From: an uncultured Alphaproteobacteria bacterium | GTDB lineage: Bacteria > Pseudomonadota > Alphaproteobacteria > Methylaequorales > Methylaequoraceae | Assembly (NCBI GenBank): GCA_902526175.1 | Contig: CABZJY010000001.1 | Location: forward strand, 130,682 to 194,681 | Length of the DNA stretch: 64,000 nt | Direction of reading: 5' to 3' | Shown here: positions 6,654-14,551 of the stretch, piece by piece | Layout: each line of letters starts with the position of its first letter | Numbering within the stretch: the stretch's first letter is position 1 | Notes under the pieces: model-generated | The model's input: only the letters and a program-made list of their open reading frames with translations | Told to the model about the DNA's origin: nothing | Database searches by the model: none | Program-made: the position numbers and the translations under genes

Positions 6654-7713
6654 TACTATTTTGATTTTTTTAAGAAAGTTCTCTTTTTATTTTTTTATTT
6701 ATCTTTTTTCATATTGTTTTTTTATATTTCCCTATGAAGCATTATATTATCTATACTTTGGAAACATAATAGGAATTAATTCTTTTCTAATCAACTTTTG
6801 TATAACAACAATAGTTATTTCTTATTTTCGATCAGTTATAAGGCTTTCTTTTTTAAGGTATTTAATACATTATGGAATTGGAATAGGTTTTATAGGATTT
6901 TTCATTTTAATCTTCGGGCTTTTAATCAATATAATCTTTACTGGAAACTCTGAGAAAATTGCTCTGATATGTCTAAATATTCATATTTTCTTAATTATTC
7001 TAAGTATAAAAAATGGAAATACAATTTATCTCAAAACATTAGATATTAGAACTGATAAAAAGATAAAAACTGATATAAATCTTATTTTTTTAAGTGATCT
7101 TCATTTAGGATCTAATTCAAAAAATCATTTAAAAAAAATTATTAAAAAAATAAAACAAATTAAATATGATTTGCTTTTAATAGGTGGGGATATGATTGAT
7201 TCAAGCAAATTTAATCTTGGTAATTTAAAATTATTTTTTGAAATCAGCAAACCCATAATATTTGTATCAGGAAATCATGAATACTATTTAAATAATTTTA
7301 AAGAAAAACTTTCTTCGCTAAAAGAATATAATATTAATTTTCTAAACAATATGTCTTTCAAATACAAAGAACTTAATATCATCGGTATTAGTGATGATAT
7401 CAATCTTAATACAAAAGAAAATCTTACTACAAAATTATTAAAAAGGAATTTTTTTAATTTAGTTTTGGTACATAAGCCTTGTTTATGGGATTTTTTACCA
7501 AGCTCAATTGATTTAATGCTATCTGGACACACTCATAATGGCCAAATTTTCCCATTTAATTTAATTGTTAAATTAAAGTATAAATACATCTTCGGTTTAT
7601 ACAAAAAATCAAATTCCAAACTATATGTTTCAAGTGGTTCTGGTTGTTGGGGACCAAGAATGAGGTTAGGATCTAGAAATGAAATAGTTTATATTAAATT
7701 AAGAAAAAAATAG
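6577..7713 (+). CDS. Membrane-anchored calcineurin-like metallophosphoesterase
   Basis: This is a predicted metal-dependent phosphoesterase anchored in the inner membrane. Residues 30-145 form about four hydrophobic helices. The catalytic domain then follows with all family motifs: DLHLG (174-178), GGDMID, GNHEYY and GHTHNGQ, which supply the two-metal ligands. The layout is like YkuE-type phosphoesterases with a membrane N-terminus; the substrate is unknown (UDP-sugars and phospholipids are known for relatives). The start is uncertain: ATG 6577, ATG 6586 or TTG 6646 would all keep the helices, and the last one avoids most of the overlap with the 40-aa ORF upstream. The C-terminus is intact. 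Confidence 0.85.
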   Translation: MDFMKVIKIKLKNIQKYLIQKIPLINTILIFLRKFSFYFFIYLFSYCFFIFPYEALYYLYFGNIIGINSFLINFCITTIVISYFRSVIRLSFLRYLIHYGIGIGFIGFFILIFGLLINIIFTGNSEKIALICLNIHIFLIILSIKNGNTIYLKTLDIRTDKKIKTDINLIFLSDLHLGSNSKNHLKKIIKKIKQIKYDLLLIGGDMIDSSKFNLGNLKLFFEISKPIIFVSGNHEYYLNNFKEKLSSLKEYNINFLNNMSFKYKELNIIGISDDINLNTKENLTTKLLKRNFFNLVLVHKPCLWDFLPSSIDLMLSGHTHNGQIFPFNLIVKLKYKYIFGLYKKSNSKLYVSSGSGCWGPRMRLGSRNEIVYIKLRKK

Positions 7714-7715
7714 AT

Positions 7716-7922
7716 TTAACGTTTTTTCCACTTTTTTCCTGTCAAAAGATCATGCACGTAAGTATTTCCCTTCTTATCAAATTTAGTTTGGTACCTTATT
7801 GAATCAAAATTACTGATTACAATATTTGCAAAAACGAAGATACTTGACAATGTCAAAACTTGTTTCTTTTTTCTAAATAAGAACAGGAGTACTTGTCCTG
7901 AGACAAGAAAATAAATAAACAT
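7716..7922 (-). CDS. Small hypothetical membrane-associated protein (68 aa)
   Basis: The product has two short hydrophobic stretches (FIYFLVSGQVLLFLF and SSIFVFANIVI) and a soluble basic tail FDKKGNTYVHDLLTGKKW that reads like genuine coding sequence. It ends 2 nt from the convergent metallophosphoesterase stop. No Shine-Dalgarno and no recognised family. It is the only gene-like frame in this stretch. Confidence 0.45.
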   Translation of the reverse strand: MFIYFLVSGQVLLFLFRKKKQVLTLSSIFVFANIVISNFDSIRYQTKFDKKGNTYVHDLLTGKKWKKR

Positions 7923-8016
7923 AAATTTACCATTGAAAAATTTAATTATAACTTAGTAACTCAATATGTTAAATTTATAATAAGAATGTCACATATTCAT
8001 AAAATTTATAAGAGCA

Positions 8017-9045
8017 TTAAAAAGAATATTGCCAACCTATTATCGAATTTACACTATCTGACATTTGAATACCTCTTAAATTTTGGTAGACCGGGAATAT
8101 AAATTCAATACCTAATCTATTATTTTTCATGAACTCTTTATGATTTATAAAATTTAATCCAAAACCAAATTCTAATTTGTTGTAACCTTGATTTCGACTA
8201 TCCATTGCTGGACTCATTCTTTTGTTCATTTCATTATCAGAACCAAACATTTTTTCTTGGTATTTGTAATTAATTTTTAAAGATGTTGATAAATTTTTTA
8301 ACCAACGATAAGAAATCCATGTCTTTAAATCAATTAAATTTCCATAATGATAACCTTTTGAATTATGTTTAGAAAAGTTTGTTTTGAACAAAATCTGTTC
8401 ACCAATCTTAAATTTTCCTAAATTATTCACATTATTTAAAAATATGAAAGGATCAAGAGTTCCTGTTCCATTCTGCATTGCATATCCAAGACGCGCATTC
8501 GATGAAGCAGGTGTAACATCTCTTTTATCAATACTACCAGTTGGAATGCTTAACCCAATACCCAATATCGCATCCTGATGATTATCTTGTAGTATTTTAA
8601 TAAGGCCAGAAATCCTTATATCTCCAATACCGCTTGAATTTACATCAAATCTTGAACTTCCCGACATCGGCATTCTTTCTTGTTTCATTTCTTTCTCAAC
8701 ATAATTTGTCATCAACATTAGTGTTAAATTGTTATTAGGCGCATACATAGCTCCAAACATGTGCATATCCATCCTCATTTCAACAGGTGAGTTCATATAT
8801 GTACCAGAATTATCTGAGGCTGAATTTGGTGAAGCCATAGCCTCCCTAAGGGCTATTTTTTTTTCTCCATTTAATAAACCATGCATTCTCATGTTACTAA
8901 AACGATATGAAAACATTACTTCACCTTCATTGTGCATATGCTCACCCATTATAGAAATTGGCCCATGGCTGTCTGAAATATGAAGTTCGTCAGCGTGGGA
9001 ACTTATAAAAACACTCAAAAAAAGTGTTAAGAATATTAAAAACAT
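8017..9045 (-). CDS. Met/His-rich outer-membrane beta-barrel protein (Phenol_MetA_deg/transporter-like)
   Basis: A signal peptide (MFLIFLTLFLSVFISSHA) precedes a mature protein of alternating aromatic/polar beta strands ending in a C-terminal Phe, the outer-membrane assembly signal. The N-terminal third is loaded with Met and His (GEHMHNEG, MRMHG, EMRMDMHMFG, LMLMTNY). Proteins with this HMH...MYAP pattern are usually annotated only as transporter or alpha-amylase, and Met/His-rich exported proteins often bind Cu(I); a metal role here is inference. A strong AAGGAGAG ribosome-binding site precedes the ATG. It lies 42 nt behind a small Cys-rich exported protein, probably in one operon. Confidence 0.75.
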   Translation of the reverse strand: MFLIFLTLFLSVFISSHADELHISDSHGPISIMGEHMHNEGEVMFSYRFSNMRMHGLLNGEKKIALREAMASPNSASDNSGTYMNSPVEMRMDMHMFGAMYAPNNNLTLMLMTNYVEKEMKQERMPMSGSSRFDVNSSGIGDIRISGLIKILQDNHQDAILGIGLSIPTGSIDKRDVTPASSNARLGYAMQNGTGTLDPFIFLNNVNNLGKFKIGEQILFKTNFSKHNSKGYHYGNLIDLKTWISYRWLKNLSTSLKINYKYQEKMFGSDNEMNKRMSPAMDSRNQGYNKLEFGFGLNFINHKEFMKNNRLGIEFIFPVYQNLRGIQMSDSVNSIIGWQYSF

Positions 9046-9087
9046 TATCTCTCCTTAATTAGATTTAAAATTAAATTTTGTAAAATT

Positions 9088-9381
9088 TTAATATGGGGGA
9101 GAGTTTGATTTTGGTTGTATCTTAGGATTGTGCCTTAAATATGTTTTAAATAATAATTTTTTTACATCTAACTTTAGTAAATTTGAACAGTATTTATTGT
9201 TGTTAAGATAATCTAATTCAGATAATACACAAAGATTGCAATGATTATTGTTACTATTTTCTTCATTAGAAGAACAAAAACCATCAGGGTTTATATTTAT
9301 GAAGTTTTTTGCTACAGAGTTTTGTCCGTATAATAGAAATAAAAAAATAAATATTTTAAAAAAGATTTTACTATTTAACAT
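9088..9381 (-). CDS. Small exported Cys-rich protein (DUF2946-like)
   Basis: Starting at the internal Met (9381) gives a clean signal peptide (MLNSKIFF...NSVA) and a mature chain with FCSSNEE, a HCNLCVL motif and a later Cys, ending in NSPPY. The ICS...HC.xC...PP layout resembles DUF2946 proteins, which often neighbour metal transport genes. The track start (9399) would leave almost no leader after the -10 box at 9415-9420, so 9381 is preferred. It is the first gene of a likely two-gene unit with the Met-rich barrel. Copper binding is plausible but not shown. Confidence 0.6.
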   Translation of the reverse strand: MLNSKIFFKIFIFLFLLYGQNSVAKNFININPDGFCSSNEENSNNNHCNLCVLSELDYLNNNKYCSNLLKLDVKKLLFKTYLRHNPKIQPKSNSPPY

Positions 9382-9414
9382 AATAAAGTAAAAACGCAAA
9401 ACTAATATTACCTT

Positions 9415-9443
9415 ATTATAACATATTATTTTTGAATAATGCT
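9415..9443 (-). promoter_or_regulatory. Promoter for the Cys-rich protein/barrel pair, with overlapping palindrome
   Basis: A perfect -10 TATAAT (9420-9415) lies upstream, with a poor -35 near 9443-9438. The inverted repeat ATTATT-TTTG-AATAAT (9425-9440) fills the spacer and -35 region, a position suited to a regulator. The rest of the gap 9382-9500 holds nothing else that I see. Confidence 0.4.
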
Positions 9444-9500
9444 AGTTAACATTAACATGAACTCACATAAGTTATTATCATTAAAGAATTGGACTATGTT

Positions 9501-9680
9501 TTATCCAAATATATTCTTGATATTTGAGATTGGGTTTCTTAATCTCTCATATACTTTTTCAATAAAACCAATGTGTGTTGACAATTTAGAATCTAGTTCA
9601 TTTATACTAGATTGAAGCTTGTTAATTTTAGCTTCTAACTTTTTAATTCTTGCAGCATCAAGGGTATCAATCTTTTTCAT
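9501..9680 (-). CDS. Small coiled-coil protein (59 aa)
   Basis: ATG at 9680 to TAA at 9501, missed by the ORF track because it is 59 codons. The first half is a textbook heptad pattern (DAARIKKLEAKINKLQSS) and the second half is amphipathic and basic (EKVYERLRNPISNIK). Codon use is far less AT-monotonous than the surrounding spacer, which argues for real coding. No signal or membrane segment. It could be a short structural or regulatory protein; no family recognised. Confidence 0.6.
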   Translation of the reverse strand: MKKIDTLDAARIKKLEAKINKLQSSINELDSKLSTHIGFIEKVYERLRNPISNIKNIFG

Positions 9681-9769
9681 AGTTAAGATTTAATCATACT
9701 CTGCAAACTATTCAACCAAATTTCTACTAATTTTTATTAAACTTTAGAAATACCTGACGTTATAGTTGT

Positions 9770-9913
9770 ATGTTCCACGTATATTTTAAATTATTTATTT
9801 ACCTTTACTTACTAATAATTTTTAGTATTTTTTTCTTTATTACATTTTATAAACCAAAAAAAGAAGAAAATAAATTTGAAAAATCTTATTCAAAAAAATA
9901 TAATATATTATAA
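9770..9913 (+). CDS. Small single-span membrane protein (47 aa)
   Basis: ATG 9770 opens a hydrophobic helix (about residues 7-27, rich in Ile, Leu and Phe) followed by a lysine/glutamate-rich tail (KPKKEENKF). The topology fits a tiny inner-membrane protein with a cytoplasmic tail. It lies 17 nt upstream of the DUF3147-like membrane gene and may be co-transcribed. Composition bias alone could produce such an ORF in this AT-rich DNA, so confidence is limited. Confidence 0.35.
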   Translation: MFHVYFKLFIYLYLLIIFSIFFFITFYKPKKEENKFEKSYSKKYNIL

Positions 9914-9930
9914 TTTTTGAGTATTTCATT

Positions 9931-10266
9931 GTGTTTTTTTTTCTTAAGGTAATATTTGCTAGCTTAATAATTTCTTTTGCTAGTTGGTTATCATTTAAAA
10001 AACCCGCGACCGCAGGTTTTATTGTTGCTCTGCCATTAGTAAGCATTATAACGATTTTGTTTTCTTACTTGGAATATAAAGATTTCGAAAAAACTATTAT
10101 ATTTTCTAAGAATATTCTAATAGCTATTCCTTTATCTGTAACATTTTTTATTCCATTTTTTTTAGCAAAGATACTGGGACTAAATTTTTGGTTTACATAT
10201 TCGTTGGGTCTCTTAATTTTATTTTTAGCGTATATTCTACATAAATACCTTAGCAATTTTTTATAA
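9931..10266 (+). CDS. Small integral membrane protein (DUF3147-like, 111 aa)
   Basis: Four hydrophobic helices span nearly the whole protein. KKPATAGFIVALPLVSI with a following YLEYKD, and later IPLSVTFFIPFFLAKI, resemble DUF3147-type four-helix proteins with their conserved FPLVS and E.KD loop. Function unknown. The start is as in the track; a few residues of slack are possible. It is followed by a T-rich spacer and then sspB. Confidence 0.6.
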   Translation: MFFFLKVIFASLIISFASWLSFKKPATAGFIVALPLVSIITILFSYLEYKDFEKTIIFSKNILIAIPLSVTFFIPFFLAKILGLNFWFTYSLGLLILFLAYILHKYLSNFL

Positions 10267-10275
10267 AATAAAATA

Positions 10276-10374
10276 ATGTTTGAATTTATTAGACTGATAA
10301 AACACCTCTCAAAAATTTTTTTATTTTTTTTTTGTTTTTTTTTTTTAATAAAATCTATATTTAAATTTATTTAG
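10276..10374 (+). CDS. Doubtful hydrophobic mini-ORF (32 aa)
   Basis: ATG 10276 to TAG 10374 reads a basic N-terminus (MFEFIRLIKHLSKI) followed by a near-homopolymer Phe/Leu helix encoded by long T runs. The frame survives two 10-12 nt T tracts, but such an ORF is expected by chance in this composition. Listed only because it fills the spacer between two real genes. Confidence 0.15.
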   Translation: MFEFIRLIKHLSKIFLFFFCFFFLIKSIFKFI

Positions 10375-10407
10375 CTCTGTTATATTAAATGAAAATTAAC
10401 TTAAATC

Positions 10408-10878
10408 ATGGAAAAAAAATTTATTGATTATGGTCAAAGAATAAACAAAGCTCTTCTTCAAGTTGTAAGAGACATATTAATGGACCTATCGGAATTAAAA
10501 ATTTCATCTAATCATTGCTTTTACATTACTTTTGATACAGGATATAAGAATGTAGAAATTAGCAAATCATTAAAAAAAGATTATCCAAAAGAGATGACAA
10601 TTATTCTCCAAAATCAATTCTGGGATTTGCTCATATCTGAAGAATCTTTTAGCGTTACTCTTTCTTTTAATAGAAAACGAGAAAATCTAACTATACCTTT
10701 TGAATCAATCAAAAGATTTAATGATCCCTTCGTAAAATTTAGTTTAGAACTTGATATAAGGAATAAAGTTAAATCTGACTATAAACACTCTAAAGATAAA
10801 AATGTTGGTAATAGTTCAAACAGTAAAATTGACAAAAATATAGTTTCACTTGAAAATTTTAGAAAAAAGAAAGACTGA
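10408..10878 (+). CDS. sspB: ClpXP adaptor SspB (alphaproteobacterial type)
   Basis: SspB tethers ssrA-tagged and other substrates to the ClpXP protease. The fold core is clear: HCFYITFDT, the family signature YPKEMTIILQNQFWDL around residues 60-75, FSVTLSFNRKRENLTIPFESI, and NDPFVKFSL. The variable linker ends in VSLENFRKKK, matching the conserved C-terminal ClpX-binding tail of alpha SspB proteins. Length (156 aa) is typical. The fumC start follows one nucleotide after the stop, suggesting co-transcription. Confidence 0.93.
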   Translation: MEKKFIDYGQRINKALLQVVRDILMDLSELKISSNHCFYITFDTGYKNVEISKSLKKDYPKEMTIILQNQFWDLLISEESFSVTLSFNRKRENLTIPFESIKRFNDPFVKFSLELDIRNKVKSDYKHSKDKNVGNSSNSKIDKNIVSLENFRKKKD

Positions 10879-10879
10879 C

Positions 10880-12265
10880 ATGGAAAAGAAATTTAGAGAA
10901 GAGTATGACTCAATAGGGAAAATAAAAGTTCCCCAAAACAAATACTGGGGTGCTCAAACTCAAAGAAGTCTTAAAAATTTTAAAATAGGAAACGATTTAA
11001 TGCCGATTGAAATTGTTTATTCTTTCGCACTACAAAAAAAAGCCGCGGCAATTAGTAATATTGCTTTAAAAAAATTAGATATAAATCTTGGTGAAAAAAT
11101 CATCGAAACATGTGATGAAATTTTATCTGGAAAACATGACGATCACTTCCCACTATCTGTTTGGCAAACAGGTTCTGGGACACAAACCAATATGAATGTA
11201 AATGAGGTGATTGCAAATAGATCAAACGAATTATTTGGTGAAAAATTAGGTAAATATAGTCCCATTCACCCTAATGATCATTGTAATATGGGCCAATCTT
11301 CCAACGATTCTTTTCCAACTGTTATTCACTTAACTATCATTGATATTACAAAAAAAAAATTAATTCCGTGTTTAAAAAAGTTTATAAAAAAATTAGAAGA
11401 AAAAAAAAGAGAATTTGATGAAATAATAAAGATCGGGAGAACTCATTATCAAGACGCTACACCACTTACTCTTGGAAGTGAATTTGGGGCCTTTGAGTCA
11501 CAGGTAACTAATAGTTTAATGCGGATTGAAAAAGCTCAAGAGGAATTATTATATCTTGCGCAGGGTGGAACTGCTGTTGGAACGGGATTAAATTCATCAA
11601 AAGATTTTTCTAACGGATTTCTAAAGGCATTAGAAAAAATGACTGGTATAAAATTTAAAAAGAGTAAAAATTACTTTGAATCTTTATCCTCTCATGAACC
11701 AATACTAAATTTTTCTAGTGCAATAAATACACTCGTATCAGCATGTTACAAAATTGCCAATGATATAAGACTTTTATCATCTGGACCAAGATGTGGAATT
11801 AATGAGATAACAATTCCTGCTAATGAGCCTGGTTCTTCTATAATGCCAGGTAAAGTAAATCCAACACAGTGTGAGGCCTTAGCACAAGTTTGTATTTTTC
11901 TTCAAGGAATCCACTTTTCTGTGAGCAACGCATCAAGTCAAGGATCACTTCAATTAAATACAAATAAAACACTTCTTGCCTTTGCGATGATAAAATCAAT
12001 AAATTTAATTAATGATGCAATTAATTCATTTGTCGATAATTGTTTATTTGGAATAAAGGCAAACGAAGAACAAATATTAAAAAACCTCAATAATTCTCTA
12101 ATGCTAGTAACAGCATTAAATCCAAGCCTAGGATACTCTAAATCTGCTGAGATAGCTAAGTTGGCATACGAAAAAAAAATTACACTAAAAGAAGCTGCAA
12201 AAAAGCTAAATTATTTGGACTATACGGAATTTGATAAAATAGTAGATCCCAAAAATATGATATAA
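10880..12265 (+). CDS. fumC: Fumarate hydratase class II
   Basis: This iron-independent fumarase interconverts fumarate and malate in the TCA cycle as a tetramer. The fumarase/lyase signature GSSIMPGKVNPTQCEA is intact, as are SGTQTNMNVNEVIANR, HPNDHCNMGQSSND and IGRTHYQDATP, which line the composite active site. The track start at 10850 lies inside sspB; ATG at 10880 gives MEKKFREEYDSIGKIKVP, the normal N-terminus, and a length of 461 aa. It ends 4 nt from the convergent asmA-like gene. Confidence 0.96.
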   Translation: MEKKFREEYDSIGKIKVPQNKYWGAQTQRSLKNFKIGNDLMPIEIVYSFALQKKAAAISNIALKKLDINLGEKIIETCDEILSGKHDDHFPLSVWQTGSGTQTNMNVNEVIANRSNELFGEKLGKYSPIHPNDHCNMGQSSNDSFPTVIHLTIIDITKKKLIPCLKKFIKKLEEKKREFDEIIKIGRTHYQDATPLTLGSEFGAFESQVTNSLMRIEKAQEELLYLAQGGTAVGTGLNSSKDFSNGFLKALEKMTGIKFKKSKNYFESLSSHEPILNFSSAINTLVSACYKIANDIRLLSSGPRCGINEITIPANEPGSSIMPGKVNPTQCEALAQVCIFLQGIHFSVSNASSQGSLQLNTNKTLLAFAMIKSINLINDAINSFVDNCLFGIKANEEQILKNLNNSLMLVTALNPSLGYSKSAEIAKLAYEKKITLKEAAKKLNYLDYTEFDKIVDPKNMI

Positions 12266-12269
12266 ATAA

Positions 12270-13949
12270 TTAAAATATATTTTCGAAAATCTCCTTTAAA
12301 TTATCAGTTTTTTCTTTATCTAAATTTTCAAATATTTTTTTTGGATCAATAGTTATCTCGTTTGTATTTTTTAAGATAATATTTAATCCTTTTTCTATAA
12401 TTGAATTTTTCAAATAATTTAAATCATAATTATATTTGAGATTATCTATTGGACCAATTATCTGTAATGGAAATGAAGGAAAATCAGAAAAATTTTTATT
12501 TAAAAGTTTTATATTATTGTCCATTTTTAAAATATTTTTATTTAAATCTAAAAAACCATTACCTCTCATCTCAAAATTAATATCTTTTACCATTAGATTT
12601 TTTATGCTTAATTTATTTGACAATAAGTTCAGATCAGAACTTATAAAAGTTAATTTTGAGCTACCATTTGTATTTTTTATTTCAACTAATTTGAGTATAT
12701 CATCCAAAGAAGATATTTCTTTTATTTTTAAAAATAATGTATTGAGATTGATGCCTTTGAGAGATGGGTTCTCAATAAAAATTTTTGATTTAAAGGATAG
12801 TTTACTCAAAAACTCATCACCAAAAAAAAAATTATTTTTTAAAAAATTGAATTCTATTTTAGATTTACCTCCATATAGACTATATTTTGAATCACCCAGC
12901 AAAAAATCAGGAATTATATAATCTTTTAGAAAACCTGAACCTGTAATTTTTTTATTTTTTACATCGATATTTGCATTCATCATTAGATTGGAGTTATTTA
13001 TTTTCGTTTTTATGTCTCTTATTTTAAAGTAATCTTCATTTCCTTGAATAAAAAACTTGGAGTCTTTTAGTGTAAGACCTTTAGCGGTTATTTTTTTTAT
13101 TAAAAAAAAAATTTCAAATTCTGTAGTATTCGAATTTGAATTTACAAAAAATCTTTTAGAACTAAATTTTTCAAATCTTTGGTATAGTCCAAAATTAAAT
13201 GAATTTAAATTAATAGAATCTGAAACTACATCACCAAATAACCTTATTTTATGTTTTCTCTCAGCATTAAGGTTCCATGTTATCATTTCTTTGCTTGTGT
13301 TAAGTTTTTGATTGAGCAAAATATCAAAATTTATCAAATCATTTGTTTTTAATTTAAAATCAAATTTAGAATCAAATTTCTTGAAATTTAAATTTCCCTC
13401 AATTATTTTATCTTCATTTTTTTTATTGTAAGTAAAATCTAAATCTTCAATTAAATAATTATTGTTTTGAAGTTGGAAAAGAAACTCGCCATCTCTTGTA
13501 ACAATTTTTTCTACATTTTCAAAAAAAAAATTTTGTTTACTTATTGCAATATTGATATTCCTCTTTAATTTTTCAGTCTGAACATTTTCATTTAATCCTT
13601 CTTTGGAAAGAATAATTTTTGGATATACAAAATCCAATCTCGTAATTTTTGGTTTGCCTTTGATTATTGATGACCAATTAGAAATTAAATTAATATTTTC
13701 TACTTTAAGAAATAAATTTAAATTATCTATTTGATTTGAAAAGGTTAGATTATTAATTTCCACATTTGGGTATGGGAAAAGCGAAAATGATGAATTATCA
13801 TCAAAATCTACTTGATAATTATTATTGTTTATTATTTGTTTTTTTATAGAATTAACAATCTCTTGCTTATCAACAAGTGATAGGAGAATTGAAAATAATG
13901 CTACAATAAGAAAAACAAAAGAAAAAAAATAAATTAAAAATTTTTTCAT
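12270..13949 (-). CDS. AsmA-like inner-membrane-anchored protein
   Basis: One N-terminal transmembrane anchor (FLIYFFSFVFLIVALFSILLSL) is followed by a long periplasmic region of beta-strand-rich repeats. The opening FPYPNVEINNLTFSN matches the AsmA N-terminal signature, and the C-terminal half (KLTFISSDLNLLSNKLSIKNL, then LQIIGPIDNLKYNYDL) resembles the AsmA_2 domain. Such proteins are thought to bridge the envelope and move lipids to the outer membrane. The 559-aa length is short to moderate for the family. It is transcribed after the SH3 gene with a 5-nt gap. Confidence 0.75.
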   Translation of the reverse strand: MKKFLIYFFSFVFLIVALFSILLSLVDKQEIVNSIKKQIINNNNYQVDFDDNSSFSLFPYPNVEINNLTFSNQIDNLNLFLKVENINLISNWSSIIKGKPKITRLDFVYPKIILSKEGLNENVQTEKLKRNINIAISKQNFFFENVEKIVTRDGEFLFQLQNNNYLIEDLDFTYNKKNEDKIIEGNLNFKKFDSKFDFKLKTNDLINFDILLNQKLNTSKEMITWNLNAERKHKIRLFGDVVSDSINLNSFNFGLYQRFEKFSSKRFFVNSNSNTTEFEIFFLIKKITAKGLTLKDSKFFIQGNEDYFKIRDIKTKINNSNLMMNANIDVKNKKITGSGFLKDYIIPDFLLGDSKYSLYGGKSKIEFNFLKNNFFFGDEFLSKLSFKSKIFIENPSLKGINLNTLFLKIKEISSLDDILKLVEIKNTNGSSKLTFISSDLNLLSNKLSIKNLMVKDINFEMRGNGFLDLNKNILKMDNNIKLLNKNFSDFPSFPLQIIGPIDNLKYNYDLNYLKNSIIEKGLNIILKNTNEITIDPKKIFENLDKEKTDNLKEIFENIF

Positions 13950-13954
13950 CTAAC

Positions 13955-14536
13955 TTATTTGTTTGACTTCAGAATTCTCGGTCTATGTGGCCCTGATAAA
14001 ACTATAAATTTTTCGTTATTATTTGAATCTCTAAAAGAAAGAAAAGATGGGGACTGGTTTATACCTTTCCAAATCTCATATACCTGAAAGGCTTGTTGTT
14101 GGAATCTCTTTCCATTAAACCAATTATCCTCTGCTATAACATATGCAGCAGCTCCGCCCATATGTTTGACTTCTTTAAATGTTTTTACATTAATTGCACT
14201 TTCTATAGCCTTACTCATTTCTAAAACACGTTCTTTAAATTCTTCAAATATCAAATTATAGTTTTTCTTACCTATTGATTCTTCAGGTTTTTTAGAAGTA
14301 AAATCAACACTTAAAACCCATCCCACTAATCCTGTTTGTTTATCTGTTACTTGTATCCAGTCTCCGTTTTTTTTTATAGACAACATTTCATGCCCCATTT
14401 CGAGAGGGTAAATTACAGATGCATCTAAGCTTGGGTTTATATAAAAGTTAGTAAGGCTTTTCCCATTAAAAATTTGTTCTGATTTCAATATATTTAATGA
14501 TATAAATACAAAAAAAATGACAATTAAATATCTCAT
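13955..14536 (-). CDS. Secreted SH3-domain protein
   Basis: A signal peptide (MRYLIVIFFVFISLNILKS) is followed by a bacterial SH3-type domain (NGKSLTNFYINPSLDASVIYPLE, then DWIQVTDKQTGLVGWVLSVDF), probably binding peptidoglycan. The C-terminal half (KHMGGAAAYVIAEDNWFNGKRF) is a domain I do not recognise. A GAGGAAG ribosome-binding site precedes the ATG. The start lies only 15 nt from the divergent amidase start, so the two promoters must reach into each other's coding region. Confidence 0.7.
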   Translation of the reverse strand: MRYLIVIFFVFISLNILKSEQIFNGKSLTNFYINPSLDASVIYPLEMGHEMLSIKKNGDWIQVTDKQTGLVGWVLSVDFTSKKPEESIGKKNYNLIFEEFKERVLEMSKAIESAINVKTFKEVKHMGGAAAYVIAEDNWFNGKRFQQQAFQVYEIWKGINQSPSFLSFRDSNNNEKFIVLSGPHRPRILKSNK

Positions 14537-14551
14537 GACGCTTCCTCAAAA

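Noticed and set aside
9840-10046. 68-aa ORF on - overlapping the DUF3147-like gene
   Set aside because: The + frame has four coherent membrane helices and family-like motifs; the minus frame has none.
10310-10350. T-rich stretch as an intrinsic terminator
   Set aside because: No GC-containing stem precedes the T runs on either strand.
12436-12921. 161-aa ORF on + inside the asmA-like gene
   Set aside because: The opposite frame is a continuous AsmA-like protein with signal anchor and family motifs; this one is a hydrophobic/basic shadow.
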